Below, one piece after another: positions 17,408 through 25,652 of a stretch of 64,000 bases of DNA (positions are counted from its first letter, which is position 1; every line of letters starts with the position of its first letter). Below the pieces are notes generated by a model. It searched no databases. It saw only the letters and a list, made by a program, of their open reading frames with translations, and was not told where the DNA came from. This DNA is from Nannocystis exedens (lineage in GTDB: Bacteria > Myxococcota_A > Polyangia > Nannocystales > Nannocystaceae): assembly GCF_002343915.1 (NCBI RefSeq), contig NZ_NETK01000001.1, positions 6,524,001-6,588,000 on the forward strand, in the 5' to 3' direction. The position numbers and the translations under genes are program-made.

Positions 17408-17545
17408 GCGGCCGCGACCACGCGAGGCTCGGGCCGGCGCCCGCGGGCAGTGCGGGAGGCGGCCGCGACCACGCGAAGCTCGGGCCGGCGCGCGGGCAGC
17501 GAGGCAGGCGGCCGCGACCACGCGAGGCTCGGGTCGCGCGCATAA
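17408..17545. repeat. 50/51-bp tandem repeat, three units
   Basis: Units start at 17408, 17459 and 17509 with GCGGCCGCGACCACGCGA and are 51 and 50 bases apart, with close identity. They lie 56 bases after the PrfH stop codon in a gap to a convergent gene. Each unit begins with the palindrome GCGGCCGC. Confidence 0.85.
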
Positions 17546-17620
17546 GCCTGGCGGAGGCGTTGGTGGCGTCGACGCACTGCCTGGGGGTACCGCTGCGTAG
17601 CTAAATAGGATGGCTCTCAG

Positions 17621-17673
17621 GGCATGTCGCATTGGACATGCTGTTTCCGACATGTCCTTTTCGACCTGTCCGG
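17621..17673. repeat. cluster of dispersed CATGTCC palindromes
   Basis: At least four half-sites in a row (GCATGTCG, GGACATGC, ACATGTCC, ACCTGTCC) lie at the convergent end between prfH and the next minus-strand gene. A cluster like this could fold into several alternative hairpins. Confidence 0.65.
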
Positions 17674-17680
17674 AGCTTCG

Positions 17681-18370
17681 TCACGGGCGGCGGCGGCGGA
17701 CCGACTCGGTCATCTCGATGACCACCTTCCATTGCTCGAGCGCGCGGGTCTTGCTGTCGCCGAGCTCGGCGAGGGCGCGCATGCGCAGGCGGAGGGTGGT
17801 GGCGGTGGCGTCGGCGAGCTCGGCGAGCTCGGCCGAGCGGGCGGCCCGGCGGAACGGGTTCCACTTGCCGATGACCAGCGCGAGCACGACGAGGCCGCCG
17901 GCGACGAGGCCGCCGGCGAGGCCGTACTCGCCCTGGACGGCGGCGTAGAGGCCGGCGCCGACGATGGCCGCGGCGAGGCCGGCGACGACGATCGTGACCT
18001 GCCGCAGGCGCGAGCCCTGGGTCCGCAGGGCCTGGGCGCTGCGCAGCGCCAGCAGCTCGAGCTCGCCGAGCGGGTTGCTGGCGAACACGTCGGGCGCGGC
18101 GACGTCGCGCAGCAGGTCGGCGCTCCAGCTCTTGACCTCGCGCGAGCCGGAGAAGTCGTGGGCGGCCGACTGCGCGTGCTCGCGCGGGATGACGGTGGCG
18201 CTGTCGGAGCCGCGCGGGACGGTCGGGTGCGGGGCCGAGTCGCGGGCGTCGAGGACGGTGTCAGCGATCGCGGCGTCGCGGATCGCTGCCTCGGCGCGTT
18301 GCCGTAGCTTGCTCAGGCTCGCGGCGATCGCGGGGCTGCTGCGGGCGGCTTCGACGAGGAACTCACTCAT
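17681..18370 (-). CDS. uncharacterised protein with two transmembrane segments
   Basis: A 229-residue protein of no recognised family, starting at the ATG at 18370 ('MSEFLVEAARSSPAIAASLS'). The first 120 residues are soluble and helical. Two adjacent hydrophobic spans follow ('TIVVAGLAAAIVGAGLYAAV' and 'LAGGLVAGGLVVLALVIGKW'), then 'NPFRRAARSAELAELADATA' and a helical tail. This is a hairpin-type inner-membrane protein with both ends in the cytoplasm. The frame is open to 18457 but the extension is not needed. The stop lies directly at a cluster of palindromic repeats. It is possibly co-transcribed with the gene that ends at 18486, whose direction is the same. Confidence 0.65.
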   Translation of the reverse strand: MSEFLVEAARSSPAIAASLSKLRQRAEAAIRDAAIADTVLDARDSAPHPTVPRGSDSATVIPREHAQSAAHDFSGSREVKSWSADLLRDVAAPDVFASNPLGELELLALRSAQALRTQGSRLRQVTIVVAGLAAAIVGAGLYAAVQGEYGLAGGLVAGGLVVLALVIGKWNPFRRAARSAELAELADATATTLRLRMRALAELGDSKTRALEQWKVVIEMTESVRRRRP

Positions 18371-18485
18371 GCGCACGAGCCCGAAGGTCCTGGCCCCCGG
18401 CCTCCGGGCTTGAGAGTTACACAGTCGGCTGTGCTTCGGGGCAGGAATTGTCGGCACGAGTGCGAGAGGGCGAGCCCGCGCGCGC

Positions 18486-19889
18486 TCACAGGTGCGCCTG
18501 CGTCCGCCGTCCGCCGCCGACGAGGCCGCCGTAGAGCGACGGGTCGGCGAGTCCGAGCCACGGGTCGCGGGCCGGCGTCATGAACAACTCGTCGTACACG
18601 CGGCGGACGAGTGACTGCAGGTCCCGGGGCGCGGTGGCCCCGCGCGCCCACCAGCGGTGGATCTCCCGGTGGATCTCCTGCTCGTTGCGCAGCGTGTCGA
18701 GCGCGAGGGTGCGGCGCAGTGCGACGATCGCCGCGGCCCTGTCGCCGGCGTCGCGGGTCGGATCGCCGCTGCGCCACTGCTGCGTGCGCATCAGGCCGAG
18801 GCTCGCGCGCGAGAGCTCGACCGCGGGGGTCGTGACGTCGGCGATCCGCTCCCACCGCTCGGCGAGGCGATCGACGGGCTCGCCGGTGGCTCCGAGCAGC
18901 GGGGCCTCGACGGCCATCTTGCTGATCGCCAGCGGGGCGGCCTGCCCGGCGCGAAGATCGCCGGCGCCGGGGCGAGGCGCGCGGGGCAGCGGGCGGACGC
19001 GTTGACCCGCGGCCCTGGCCAGGCTCTTGAACTTTTCGTCGAGGGCGCGCACGCGGGCCTCGTGGTGGTCGGCGAGGGCCTCGCGCAGGGCCTCGCCGGT
19101 GAGGACGGCGGTGCGGCGCGCGAGGGCCTCGGCGCGCTGCAGGGCGGCGACGAAGTCGGCGGGCGCGTAGAGGCCGGGGACGACGTCGACCGGGCGGCCG
19201 CCGGGGTCGAGGACGAAGTGGGCGCTGTTGCCGGTGATGGTGGTGACGATCTGGCGGCCGTCGCCGAGGTCGACGGTGATCTTCGGCGCGGGCCGTTCGC
19301 TGGCCCAGTGGAGCACGAAGCGATCGCGCAGGACGGCGCGCACGGCCGGGTCGGGGTAGAGGATGGCGCGGAAGAAGCGGCTGTTGGCGCAGCTCAGCTC
19401 GTCACGCAGGTCGCCGAGGAGGCGCAGCGAGAGGACCGGCTTGCCCTCGCGCCTGGCCGTTCGGACAGCTTCGTCGAGGTCGGTGTGCCAGTAGAGGCGG
19501 GACAGCACGCAGTCGCGCTGGCCGCACACGGCGTCGAGGGCGCCGAGCAGGCGGGCGCGGGCCGGATCGGCGAGGTCCGCCGGATCGCGGCGGTCGACGG
19601 GGGCGTCGGCGGCCGCGAGGTAGGCGTCGGAGGCGGCGGTCAGGGCGGCCGCGTGGGCGCGCTCGAAGGCGGCGAGGCCCGCGGGGCCCGCGGCGCGCAG
19701 GCGCTGACGGGCGGCCTGGGCGGTGGCGTCGTCGTCCTCGACGGCCAGCCGCGCGAGCTCGGCGAGGCCGCGTTCGCGGCCGATGCTGTCCGCGAGGACA
19801 GGTGGTAGGTCGCTCGCGGCCGCGCGCGCGGGCGCGCCGAGAGCGAAGGAAAGGGCCAGGGTGCGCCAGAGCAAGCCGCGGATCTGCAT
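18486..19889 (-). CDS. secreted thioredoxin-fold-like protein
   Basis: A 467-residue exported protein. The ATG at 19889 gives a signal peptide ('MQIRGLLWRTLALSFALGAP', cleavage near 'ARAAAS'). After a helical region, residues about 130-220 look like a thioredoxin-like fold of the DUF255 or thioredoxin-7 sort: 'WHTDLDEAVRTARREGKPVL', then 'ELSCANSRFFRAILYPDPAV', 'LRDRFVLHWASERP', 'SAHFVLDPGGRPVDVVPGLY'. The active-site CxxC is reduced to 'CANS', so it cannot act as a dithiol oxidoreductase in the usual way. The rest is helical and unrecognised. The longer frame to 20087 includes a repeat-derived leader and is not used. Confidence 0.65.
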   Translation of the reverse strand: MQIRGLLWRTLALSFALGAPARAAASDLPPVLADSIGRERGLAELARLAVEDDDATAQAARQRLRAAGPAGLAAFERAHAAALTAASDAYLAAADAPVDRRDPADLADPARARLLGALDAVCGQRDCVLSRLYWHTDLDEAVRTARREGKPVLSLRLLGDLRDELSCANSRFFRAILYPDPAVRAVLRDRFVLHWASERPAPKITVDLGDGRQIVTTITGNSAHFVLDPGGRPVDVVPGLYAPADFVAALQRAEALARRTAVLTGEALREALADHHEARVRALDEKFKSLARAAGQRVRPLPRAPRPGAGDLRAGQAAPLAISKMAVEAPLLGATGEPVDRLAERWERIADVTTPAVELSRASLGLMRTQQWRSGDPTRDAGDRAAAIVALRRTLALDTLRNEQEIHREIHRWWARGATAPRDLQSLVRRVYDELFMTPARDPWLGLADPSLYGGLVGGGRRTQAHL

Positions 19890-20057
19890 CGTTGCCTCCG
19901 ACGTCCGGTGTAGCGGAGGGCGAGGTGGGCGACGGTCAAGCCTGTGTAAAAGGTGACGGTCGGTCTCGAGCGACACGCCCGCCGGCCCGGTGGTGAGGTC
20001 CCTGGGTCCGGGACGCTCGTGCCGGCGCGAGGTGACCGCTCGTTGCGCTGGTCGATG

Positions 20058-20112
20058 AGGACATGTCTTGAAGTTTATGTCCCTCAAAACATGTTTTCAT
20101 GAACATGTCCTT
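20058..20112. repeat. cluster of dispersed CATGT-type palindromes
   Basis: Five half-sites in 55 bases (ACATGTCT, TATGTCCC, ACATGTTT, ACATGTCC and complements). It lies eight bases past the stop of the DUF2079 gene, upstream of the thioredoxin-like gene on the same strand. The run is unusually AT-rich for this DNA and could form a terminator-like fold. Confidence 0.65.
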
Positions 20113-20119
20113 TTAAAGA

Positions 20120-21955
20120 TCAGTTCTCCGGGTTGCGCTGGAGCACGAGGATCTTGTGCTGCTCGTCGACGGTGCGGAAGCGCTGTTCGGCGCGGAGGTT
20201 GCGGAGCAGGGGCATGTGCTTGGCGTTGATGTCCTCGCGGTGGAGGACGAGGTAGTCGACGTCGAGGCGGGCGGGGAACCAGGCGAAGCAGCGGCGGGCG
20301 GCCAGGTGGGCGCCGACGTCGCCGGTGGCGGCGACGCAGGCGTCGGCGGGCAGGCTGCGGGCCAGCTCGGCGAGCCAGGCGTGGCGCTCGCGCTCGGTCT
20401 CGGTGAGCGAGGTGGGGACCGGGTGGAAGCCGGCGCGGAAGCTGCCGCCGGGCAGGCCGAAGGACCAGCCGAACGCGAGCGCGGCGACGACGATGCCGGC
20501 GGCCAGCTCGAGCGTCCGCGGGCGCGCGAACCGCTGCTGCAGGGACATCGCGCCGACGGGGGCCGCGGCGAACACGGCGGGCAAGAAGAAGGCCGAGTAG
20601 TGAAAGTACGGATCGGCGACGTACTGGTTGCCGCTGAGCACGAAGATCGCGGCGCCCGGGAGCAGCAGGAGGAGCAGGCGGCCGGCGCACGCGGGCAAGA
20701 GCAGCAGCGGGGCGCCGAGGCACAGCAAGTAGCCGAACTTGTCGGGCCGCAGCAGCTCGAGCGGGAGGCGCAGCGGGTTGGCGAGCAGCGCGAGCGCGAG
20801 GTCGCCGTAGCTCGTCGCCTCGACCAGGTTGCCGCGCAGGCCATCGGCGTGCGCGCCCACGCCGGTGCCGGGGGCGAACACGCGGGCGACGAGGACGAAC
20901 CACGCGAGCCCGAGCGCGAGCAGGAGGAGGCCGCGGCGCGGGCGGGCGTCGAGGACGGCGAACAGGCCGAAGGCGGCGACCACGAGGCCCATCTCCTCGC
21001 GCACGAGCAGGAGGGCGCAGGCGGCGAGCGCGAGGCCGAGGCGGCGATCGCCGTCGTGGGCCCACAGCGCCCACAGCACCAGCGGGACGGCGAGGGTGAG
21101 GTCGTGGAAGTCCCACAGCGCGGCGGCGTGGACCAGCGGCGAGACGAGGAAGGCGAAGGTGACGGCGAACGCGAGCGCGAGGCTGCGGCTGCGCCGGAGC
21201 GAGAACAAGTACAGCGGGACGGCGGCCGAGCACAGCCACAGGACCTGCACGACGATCAGGGTCTCGGCGCGCGGGCTGATGGCGTAGAACGGGACGAGCG
21301 CGAGCAGCAGCGGGGCGAAGTGTTGATGATTGAAAGTGTCGCCGGCAAACAAACTGGTGGCGAGCAGATCGCCGTGCAGCGAGCGCCACAGGACGTTCTC
21401 GAAGATGCCGAGATCGTGGATGTTGCTGACGAGCGCGTGATGGCGGACGACGCCGAGGTGGACGAGCGCCGCGGCGACGCCGAGGCCGAGCACGAGCAAC
21501 ACCGCGGCGGTGAGGCGCGGGCGCGCGGGCCGCTCGCCGAGGACGTCGCGCCAGCCGGCGGCGGTCGCGGCGGCCAGGAGGCCGAGGCCGAGGCTCACGG
21601 CCAGCGGGACGAAGCCGCGGCGCTCGGCGAGGCCGGGCACGGCGAGGAGGATGCCGGCGGGCGCGCCGGCGAGGAGGAGGAGGCGACGGTTCCAGGCGGC
21701 GGCGAAGTCGGCGAGCGGCCGGCCGAGGCGGCGCGCGGCCAGGAAGTAGCCGCCGAGGACGAGGACGAGGCCGGCGAGGCCGGCCCGCACGGCGGCGAGG
21801 CGCTGCGCGTGGTCGAGGTCGTCGCCGACGAACCAGGAGGGGTCGTGCGACAGGGCCCAGGCGGTCCAGCCGGCCGCGAAGCCGAGCAGCGCCGCGAGCA
21901 GGCCCCACCGCCGCGCGTGGGCGAGTCCGGCGGTGGCGACGGCGACGAGCGGCAC
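20120..21955 (-). CDS. DUF2079 polytopic membrane protein
   Basis: A 611-residue inner-membrane protein with about 12 hydrophobic spans. The DUF2079 signature is strong: 'SNIHDLGIFENVLWRSLHGD', 'SLFAGDTFNHQHFAPLLLAL', 'VPFYAISPRAETLIVVQVLW', and the later 'LWDFHDLTLAVPLVLWALWA'. The family resembles GT-C-type glycosyltransferases, with a periplasmic acidic loop near the first spans, but no reaction has been established. The C-terminal 120 residues include 'FAWFPARLDVDYLVLHREDI', a soluble end. Flanked downstream by a cluster of palindromic repeats. Function unknown; a polyprenyl-sugar-using enzyme is a reasonable guess. Confidence 0.85.
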   Translation of the reverse strand: MPLVAVATAGLAHARRWGLLAALLGFAAGWTAWALSHDPSWFVGDDLDHAQRLAAVRAGLAGLVLVLGGYFLAARRLGRPLADFAAAWNRRLLLLAGAPAGILLAVPGLAERRGFVPLAVSLGLGLLAAATAAGWRDVLGERPARPRLTAAVLLVLGLGVAAALVHLGVVRHHALVSNIHDLGIFENVLWRSLHGDLLATSLFAGDTFNHQHFAPLLLALVPFYAISPRAETLIVVQVLWLCSAAVPLYLFSLRRSRSLALAFAVTFAFLVSPLVHAAALWDFHDLTLAVPLVLWALWAHDGDRRLGLALAACALLLVREEMGLVVAAFGLFAVLDARPRRGLLLLALGLAWFVLVARVFAPGTGVGAHADGLRGNLVEATSYGDLALALLANPLRLPLELLRPDKFGYLLCLGAPLLLLPACAGRLLLLLLPGAAIFVLSGNQYVADPYFHYSAFFLPAVFAAAPVGAMSLQQRFARPRTLELAAGIVVAALAFGWSFGLPGGSFRAGFHPVPTSLTETERERHAWLAELARSLPADACVAATGDVGAHLAARRCFAWFPARLDVDYLVLHREDINAKHMPLLRNLRAEQRFRTVDEQHKILVLQRNPEN

Positions 21956-22310
21956 GAGTCGTATTGGTGGCCCGTCGCCGGGGAGGACGTCAAGGCCCGG
22001 ACCGCGGCGAGCCGGCGACGCGAGCCGTCGCGCACGACAGGAGCGTCATGGCGCCGTCTCGCGGACGGCCGGTGGGCCGCGACCGTCGAGCGCCGTCGCT
22101 CGCTCGGCGAGGTCACCCGGTGCTTCGCAGACGGTGTGACCAGGGAGGGCGAGCGGGTCGAGTGAGGCCCTCCGCGGCGGGCGACGCCTGATATGTCCTT
22201 TCAGACAGGCCGAGGCCTCACGCGCCACGTGCTGCGTGGCGGCCATGAGCGGCCGGGGACCCGCCAGCGTCAGGAGAGCCGCACTCTGGCGCGATTCGTC
22301 GTCGATCGGA
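21956..22310. other. gene-free stretch with one repeat copy
   Basis: About 355 bases without a credible gene between two minus-strand genes. A single palindromic copy (ATATGTCC TTTC AGACAGGC, 22191-22210) is the only structure seen. It probably carries the promoter of the DUF2079 gene, not identifiable by eye. Confidence 0.5.
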
Positions 22311-22934
22311 TCAAGGGCTGGAGCTCGCCGCCGCGGCGGGCGTCGGCGTCGGGGCGGAGGGCGTCGCCGGCTCGGGCGGCTCGGGCAGGCCGGGGATCGG
22401 ATCGGGCGGCGGGGAGCTCAGCTTGGGCGGCTGGGGCCCGCCGCAGATCTTCGAGGCCACCTTGCAGCCGCGGACCTTGAGCTCGCCGGTGATCTCGGCG
22501 ACGCGCGCCCGGTAGGCGCCGGCGTGCTCGCGGTCGCCGGCCAGCTCGAGCGTGAACTTGTACTCGTCGGTGACGAACAGGACGACGGTGTAGAACTTCG
22601 GCTCGTCGCTGCCGGGGATCGTGTAGTCGAAGTCGAAGCGGGTGCCCTCGCGGCCGTTCTTGCTGCGCGCCGGCTGCTGGCCCGTGAGGACGTAGCCGCG
22701 CTTGCCCAGCTTGTTGACGAGGTCGGCGGCCCAGTAGCCGAGAGTGCCGCCGCGGACGTTGGCGAACCGGTGGACGCGCAGGCCGACGTTGTCCTGGGCC
22801 TTCATGCGCGTCTCGTAGGAGTGGCTGCTGACCTCGACGAAGCCGACCGGCGGCTCGATCGCGTACTTCTTGCAGCCGGCCAGCAGCCCGGCCGCGGCGA
22901 TGACGAGTGCGAAAGAACAGGTATTTTTGAACAT
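22311..22934 (-). CDS. small lipoprotein with Pro-rich C-terminus
   Basis: A 207-residue predicted lipoprotein: 'MFKNTCSFALVIAAAGLLAG' then Cys-Lys-Lys gives a good lipobox (LLAGC). The mature domain has 'GFVEVSSHSYETRMKAQDNV', 'TLGYWAADLVNKLGKRGYVL' and 'TRFDFDYTIPGSDEPKFYTV', a mixed alpha/beta fold without a recognised family name. The last 35 residues are a Pro/Ala/Ser tail. It follows the DUF4349 lipoprotein by five bases on the same strand and is surely co-transcribed with it, so the two may work together in the envelope. Confidence 0.75.
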   Translation of the reverse strand: MFKNTCSFALVIAAAGLLAGCKKYAIEPPVGFVEVSSHSYETRMKAQDNVGLRVHRFANVRGGTLGYWAADLVNKLGKRGYVLTGQQPARSKNGREGTRFDFDYTIPGSDEPKFYTVVLFVTDEYKFTLELAGDREHAGAYRARVAEITGELKVRGCKVASKICGGPQPPKLSSPPPDPIPGLPEPPEPATPSAPTPTPAAAASSSP

Positions 22935-22939
22935 GGCCT

Positions 22940-23863
22940 TCAGTTCCACTCGGTGGCCTCGACGCCGAGGGTGTCGACCCACGGGAAGGGATCGTTGCTC
23001 GACGGGACCGCGTTCTGGGGCCCGCGCTCGCTCATCCGCACGGTGAGCGTGGAGAAGCCGATCTGGTTCTCGAGGAAGCGCAGGCGGCCCAGCGCCTGCT
23101 CGAGCTCCATGGTGATGGCGTCGAGCGAGCGGCGGACGTCGAGCGCCTCCTGGACGTTGCGCGCCTGCTTGAGCAGGGTGATGAGCTGGCTCTGGGTCTC
23201 GCGCAGCACGCGGATCCGCGTGGTCAGGTCGACGTACTCCCGGGTCACGTCCTGGGCCTGCAGGTTGCGCGACTCGACCACGCCGAGCTTGCCGAGCTCC
23301 TCCATGACGCGCCGCAGCTGGGCGGCGGGGATCCGCAGCACCAGGTAGCCTTGCGACATGGTCTGCACGTAGCCGCCGGCCTCGAGCGTCAGCGCCTCGG
23401 CCCGCTGCATGGCGTCGTCGAGCTTGAAGCAAGAGATCGCCATGTCGGCGGTGTAGATGATCTGGCGGGCGAACTCCTTCTGCGGCTCCTTGCCCTTGTC
23501 GTCGCCCTGGCCGCCGGTGGCGCTCGGCGTGTCCGCCGGCCTGGGCTCCGGGCGCGGCGGTTCGGCAGCCTTCTTGGCCGGGGCCGGGGCGCCCAGCGAG
23601 GTGGCGGGCGGCGCGGGGACCGGCATGGGGGCGCCCTCGGCGATGTCGTCGCGCTCGTACTCCTCGCGCCTCCCATCGCTGCTGGCGACCGTCGGATACG
23701 GTATCTCGAGCGCATCCGCGTCGCCGCCGGCCCCCGCGCCGCCGCCGCCCCAAGACTCCTCCATCGGGGGCGCGGGCGCGGCCGTCTCCCTGGCCGACCG
23801 GGCGCAACCGAACGAAGTGAGGATGAACGCGGCGGCCAGGAGGTGTCGGAGTCGATGCATCAC
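22940..23863 (-). CDS. DUF4349-domain lipoprotein
   Basis: A 307-residue protein with a signal peptide and lipobox ('HLLAAAFILTSFGCARSARE'), then a 90-residue Pro/Ala/Gly-rich linker. The DUF4349 domain covers about residues 135-285: 'RQIIYTADMAISCFKLDDAM', 'AEALTLEAGGYVQTMSQGYL', 'VLRIPAAQLRRVMEELGKLG', 'TTRIRVLRETQSQLITLLKQ', with the typical long coiled coil and 'GFSTLTVRMSE' strand. Most members end in a membrane anchor; here the anchor is N-terminal lipid instead. It is the first gene of a pair with the following lipoprotein. Function unknown. Confidence 0.82.
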   Translation of the reverse strand: MMHRLRHLLAAAFILTSFGCARSARETAAPAPPMEESWGGGGAGAGGDADALEIPYPTVASSDGRREEYERDDIAEGAPMPVPAPPATSLGAPAPAKKAAEPPRPEPRPADTPSATGGQGDDKGKEPQKEFARQIIYTADMAISCFKLDDAMQRAEALTLEAGGYVQTMSQGYLVLRIPAAQLRRVMEELGKLGVVESRNLQAQDVTREYVDLTTRIRVLRETQSQLITLLKQARNVQEALDVRRSLDAITMELEQALGRLRFLENQIGFSTLTVRMSERGPQNAVPSSNDPFPWVDTLGVEATEWN

Positions 23864-23958
23864 GGGCTCACGAGGCGGCGAGGGTGCCGATGATACCCGG
23901 CGAACGTCGGGCCCCGGGCGCGACTTACAGGCGCGGCAGGTTGTGGCATCATGGCCAC

Positions 23959-24471
23959 GTGCGCCGCTGGCTCCGGTTCGCCCTCGTCGCGCTGTGCCTC
24001 GCCGGCCCGGCGCTCGCTGGTTGTTCGCGCGAGGAGGCGGCGGTCGAGGCCTGGCCCGAGGGGCTGCCGCGCCCGAAGGACGCCGCCGAGGCCGAGAAGC
24101 TCGAGCAGGCCGGCACGCGCTGGACCAATCGCCAGGCGCGTCAGCTCTATCTCGAGCGCGTGGCGGCGATCGCCGGCGAGGTCGAGCGCTGGCAGGCCGA
24201 GCAGATCCCCGCCGAGGAGCAGGCGCGCCGCGCTTATCAGCTCCGCCACGACGCCCGCATGACCGCGCGCGCGATGATGGCCGACCCGGCCGAGCTGGCG
24301 GCCCTGCAAGAGCGCGATCGCGCCAAATACGGCAACCCCGACGGGCCGACGTTCGACTGGTTGCTCGAGCGCAACAAGGCCAAGGGTCTCGCGGGCGACG
24401 CGTCGTTCCTGGCGATCGTCGAGAGCGCCCAGAAGACCGACGCGGCCGTCAACCAAAGCCTGGGGTTTTAA
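23959..24471 (+). CDS. small helical lipoprotein, uncharacterised
   Basis: A 170-residue predicted lipoprotein beginning at a GTG: 'RRWLRFALVALCLAGPALAG' then Cys-Ser-Arg (lipobox LAGC). The mature part is charged and helical ('AEAEKLEQAGTRWTNRQARQ', 'LRHDARMTARAMMADPAELA', 'RDRAKYGNPDGPTFDWLLER'). No family was recognised. The gene is divergent from the DUF4349 gene and lies eight bases before a 66-residue small gene on the same strand, likely an operon. The longer frame to 23884 lacks a ribosome site and would bury the signal peptide. Confidence 0.7.
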   Translation: MRRWLRFALVALCLAGPALAGCSREEAAVEAWPEGLPRPKDAAEAEKLEQAGTRWTNRQARQLYLERVAAIAGEVERWQAEQIPAEEQARRAYQLRHDARMTARAMMADPAELAALQERDRAKYGNPDGPTFDWLLERNKAKGLAGDASFLAIVESAQKTDAAVNQSLGF

Positions 24472-24478
24472 AAGAAAG

Positions 24479-24679
24479 ATGGACGGGCGGCTGCGGCGGG
24501 TGGTCGAATGGTCGAAGGGACAGGGCCCTTCGGCCATGTACGTGGCCGAGGTCGACGGCGAGCGCTGGACGATCCGCCTCGGCGACTTCCCCGACGAATC
24601 GCTCTACGCGCTGGCGATCGACGGCGTCGAGGTGCTGCGCTTCGACGACTGGCCGCCGCTGTGGACGCGGCCGGCGTAG
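24479..24679 (+). CDS. small conserved-looking protein
   Basis: A 66-residue soluble protein: 'MDGRLRRVVEWSKGQGPSAM', 'YVAEVDGERWTIRLGDFPDE', 'SLYALAIDGVEVLRFDDWPP'. The alternating strands, 'DGERWTIRLGDFPDE' and 'DDWPPLW' look like a small beta-rich fold; not assigned to a family. It starts eight bases after the preceding lipoprotein. The balanced amino-acid use and strong third-position G/C bias support a real gene. Confidence 0.7.
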   Translation: MDGRLRRVVEWSKGQGPSAMYVAEVDGERWTIRLGDFPDESLYALAIDGVEVLRFDDWPPLWTRPA

Positions 24680-24722
24680 CCGGCCCGAGAGACAGGCGAA
24701 CCCGGTGCGGGGCAGACGGCGC

Positions 24723-24757
24723 GGACAGGTCGTCCGGCGGCCTGTCCCGCGGGACAG
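24723..24757. repeat. dispersed GGACAGGT/CCTGTCC palindrome pair
   Basis: GGACAGGT, CCTGTCC and GGGACAGC lie in succession between convergent gene ends, immediately before the stop codon of the CarF gene. CCTGTCC CGC GGGACAG is a good hairpin. Confidence 0.6.
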
Positions 24758-25498
24758 CTATTCTTGCACGCCGCCGACCTCGTCGGCCTTGCCGGCGATC
24801 GGCTCGAGCACGCGGCGGAGCGGCTCCTTGAGGCGCTCGAACAGGCGGGTCCTGGCGAGGAGCGGGTTGAGCCAGCCGGACGTGATGCAGTAGTAGGTGT
24901 TGAACGGCGGCGTGTGGTGGCGCGCGTGGTGCTCGGGGCCGAGGATCAGGCCGGTGCGCTGGATTCGTCGGATCCACCCCGGCGGGTTCGGGTGGTGGGC
25001 CCAGCTGTGGAACTGGTTGGTGAGGAAGATGCCGAACAGGAACAGGCCGATGTACGCGGCGAAGAACAGCGAGCCGGTGCCGTGGATCGGCACGAAGTAC
25101 CAGGTGCCGATCAGGACCGGCAGGCTGATCAGGCAGTTGGCGCCGTTGACCTCGAGGAAGTCGTGGCGGGTGATCGCCAGCGGGTCGATGTGGTGCTCGC
25201 GGAACGGGCGGATGAACACCGGGCCGAAGAAGGGCGTGCGCGTCGAGCCGATGTTGTCGGCCAAGAAGTGCACGAAGCCCGAGACGAAGTCGGCGGTGAT
25301 GTAGCCGAGCACCAGCGCCAGCGGCAGCAGCCAGGTCGCCAGCCCCGACGGGGCGGCGTCGAGGTGCAAGTACACGTCGCGCGCCAGCAGGTACTCGAAG
25401 AAGAAGAACACCGACATGCTGGAGGCGTCGACGAGACGCATCCACAGCGAGCCGCTCATGTCGTAGTCGTGAGGGATGTCGTTGGGGGTGGCGGACAT
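24758..25498 (-). CDS. carF: CarF/TMEM189-type plasmanylethanolamine desaturase
   Basis: A 246-residue membrane enzyme of the CarF/PEDS1 family, which introduces the vinyl-ether bond that makes plasmalogens. Family marks are dense: 'ITADFVSGFVHFLADNIGST', 'FREHHIDPLAITRHDFLEVN', 'GANCLISLP', 'NQFHSWAHHPNPPG' and 'LGPEHHARHHTPPFNTYYCI'. The His clusters are the predicted di-iron ligands, and four hydrophobic spans separate them. In Myxococcus xanthus CarF is needed for singlet-oxygen signalling that switches on carotenoid synthesis. No carotenoid or light-response gene is next to it here. Its stop lies inside a palindromic repeat. Confidence 0.88.
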   Translation of the reverse strand: MSATPNDIPHDYDMSGSLWMRLVDASSMSVFFFFEYLLARDVYLHLDAAPSGLATWLLPLALVLGYITADFVSGFVHFLADNIGSTRTPFFGPVFIRPFREHHIDPLAITRHDFLEVNGANCLISLPVLIGTWYFVPIHGTGSLFFAAYIGLFLFGIFLTNQFHSWAHHPNPPGWIRRIQRTGLILGPEHHARHHTPPFNTYYCITSGWLNPLLARTRLFERLKEPLRRVLEPIAGKADEVGGVQE

Positions 25499-25652
25499 CG
25501 CGGGCGGTACGATGATCGCGGCAGTCCGGTGGCTTTTGCAAAGGACTTCCGCGACGAGAGGGTGCGCACGCGCCGGCGCGCTTGGCGAATCCGCGCGGGC
25601 GGCCGGCGGCAGGTCGGCGTCCGGCGGGAATTTTAAGCCCGCGCCGGCCGGC

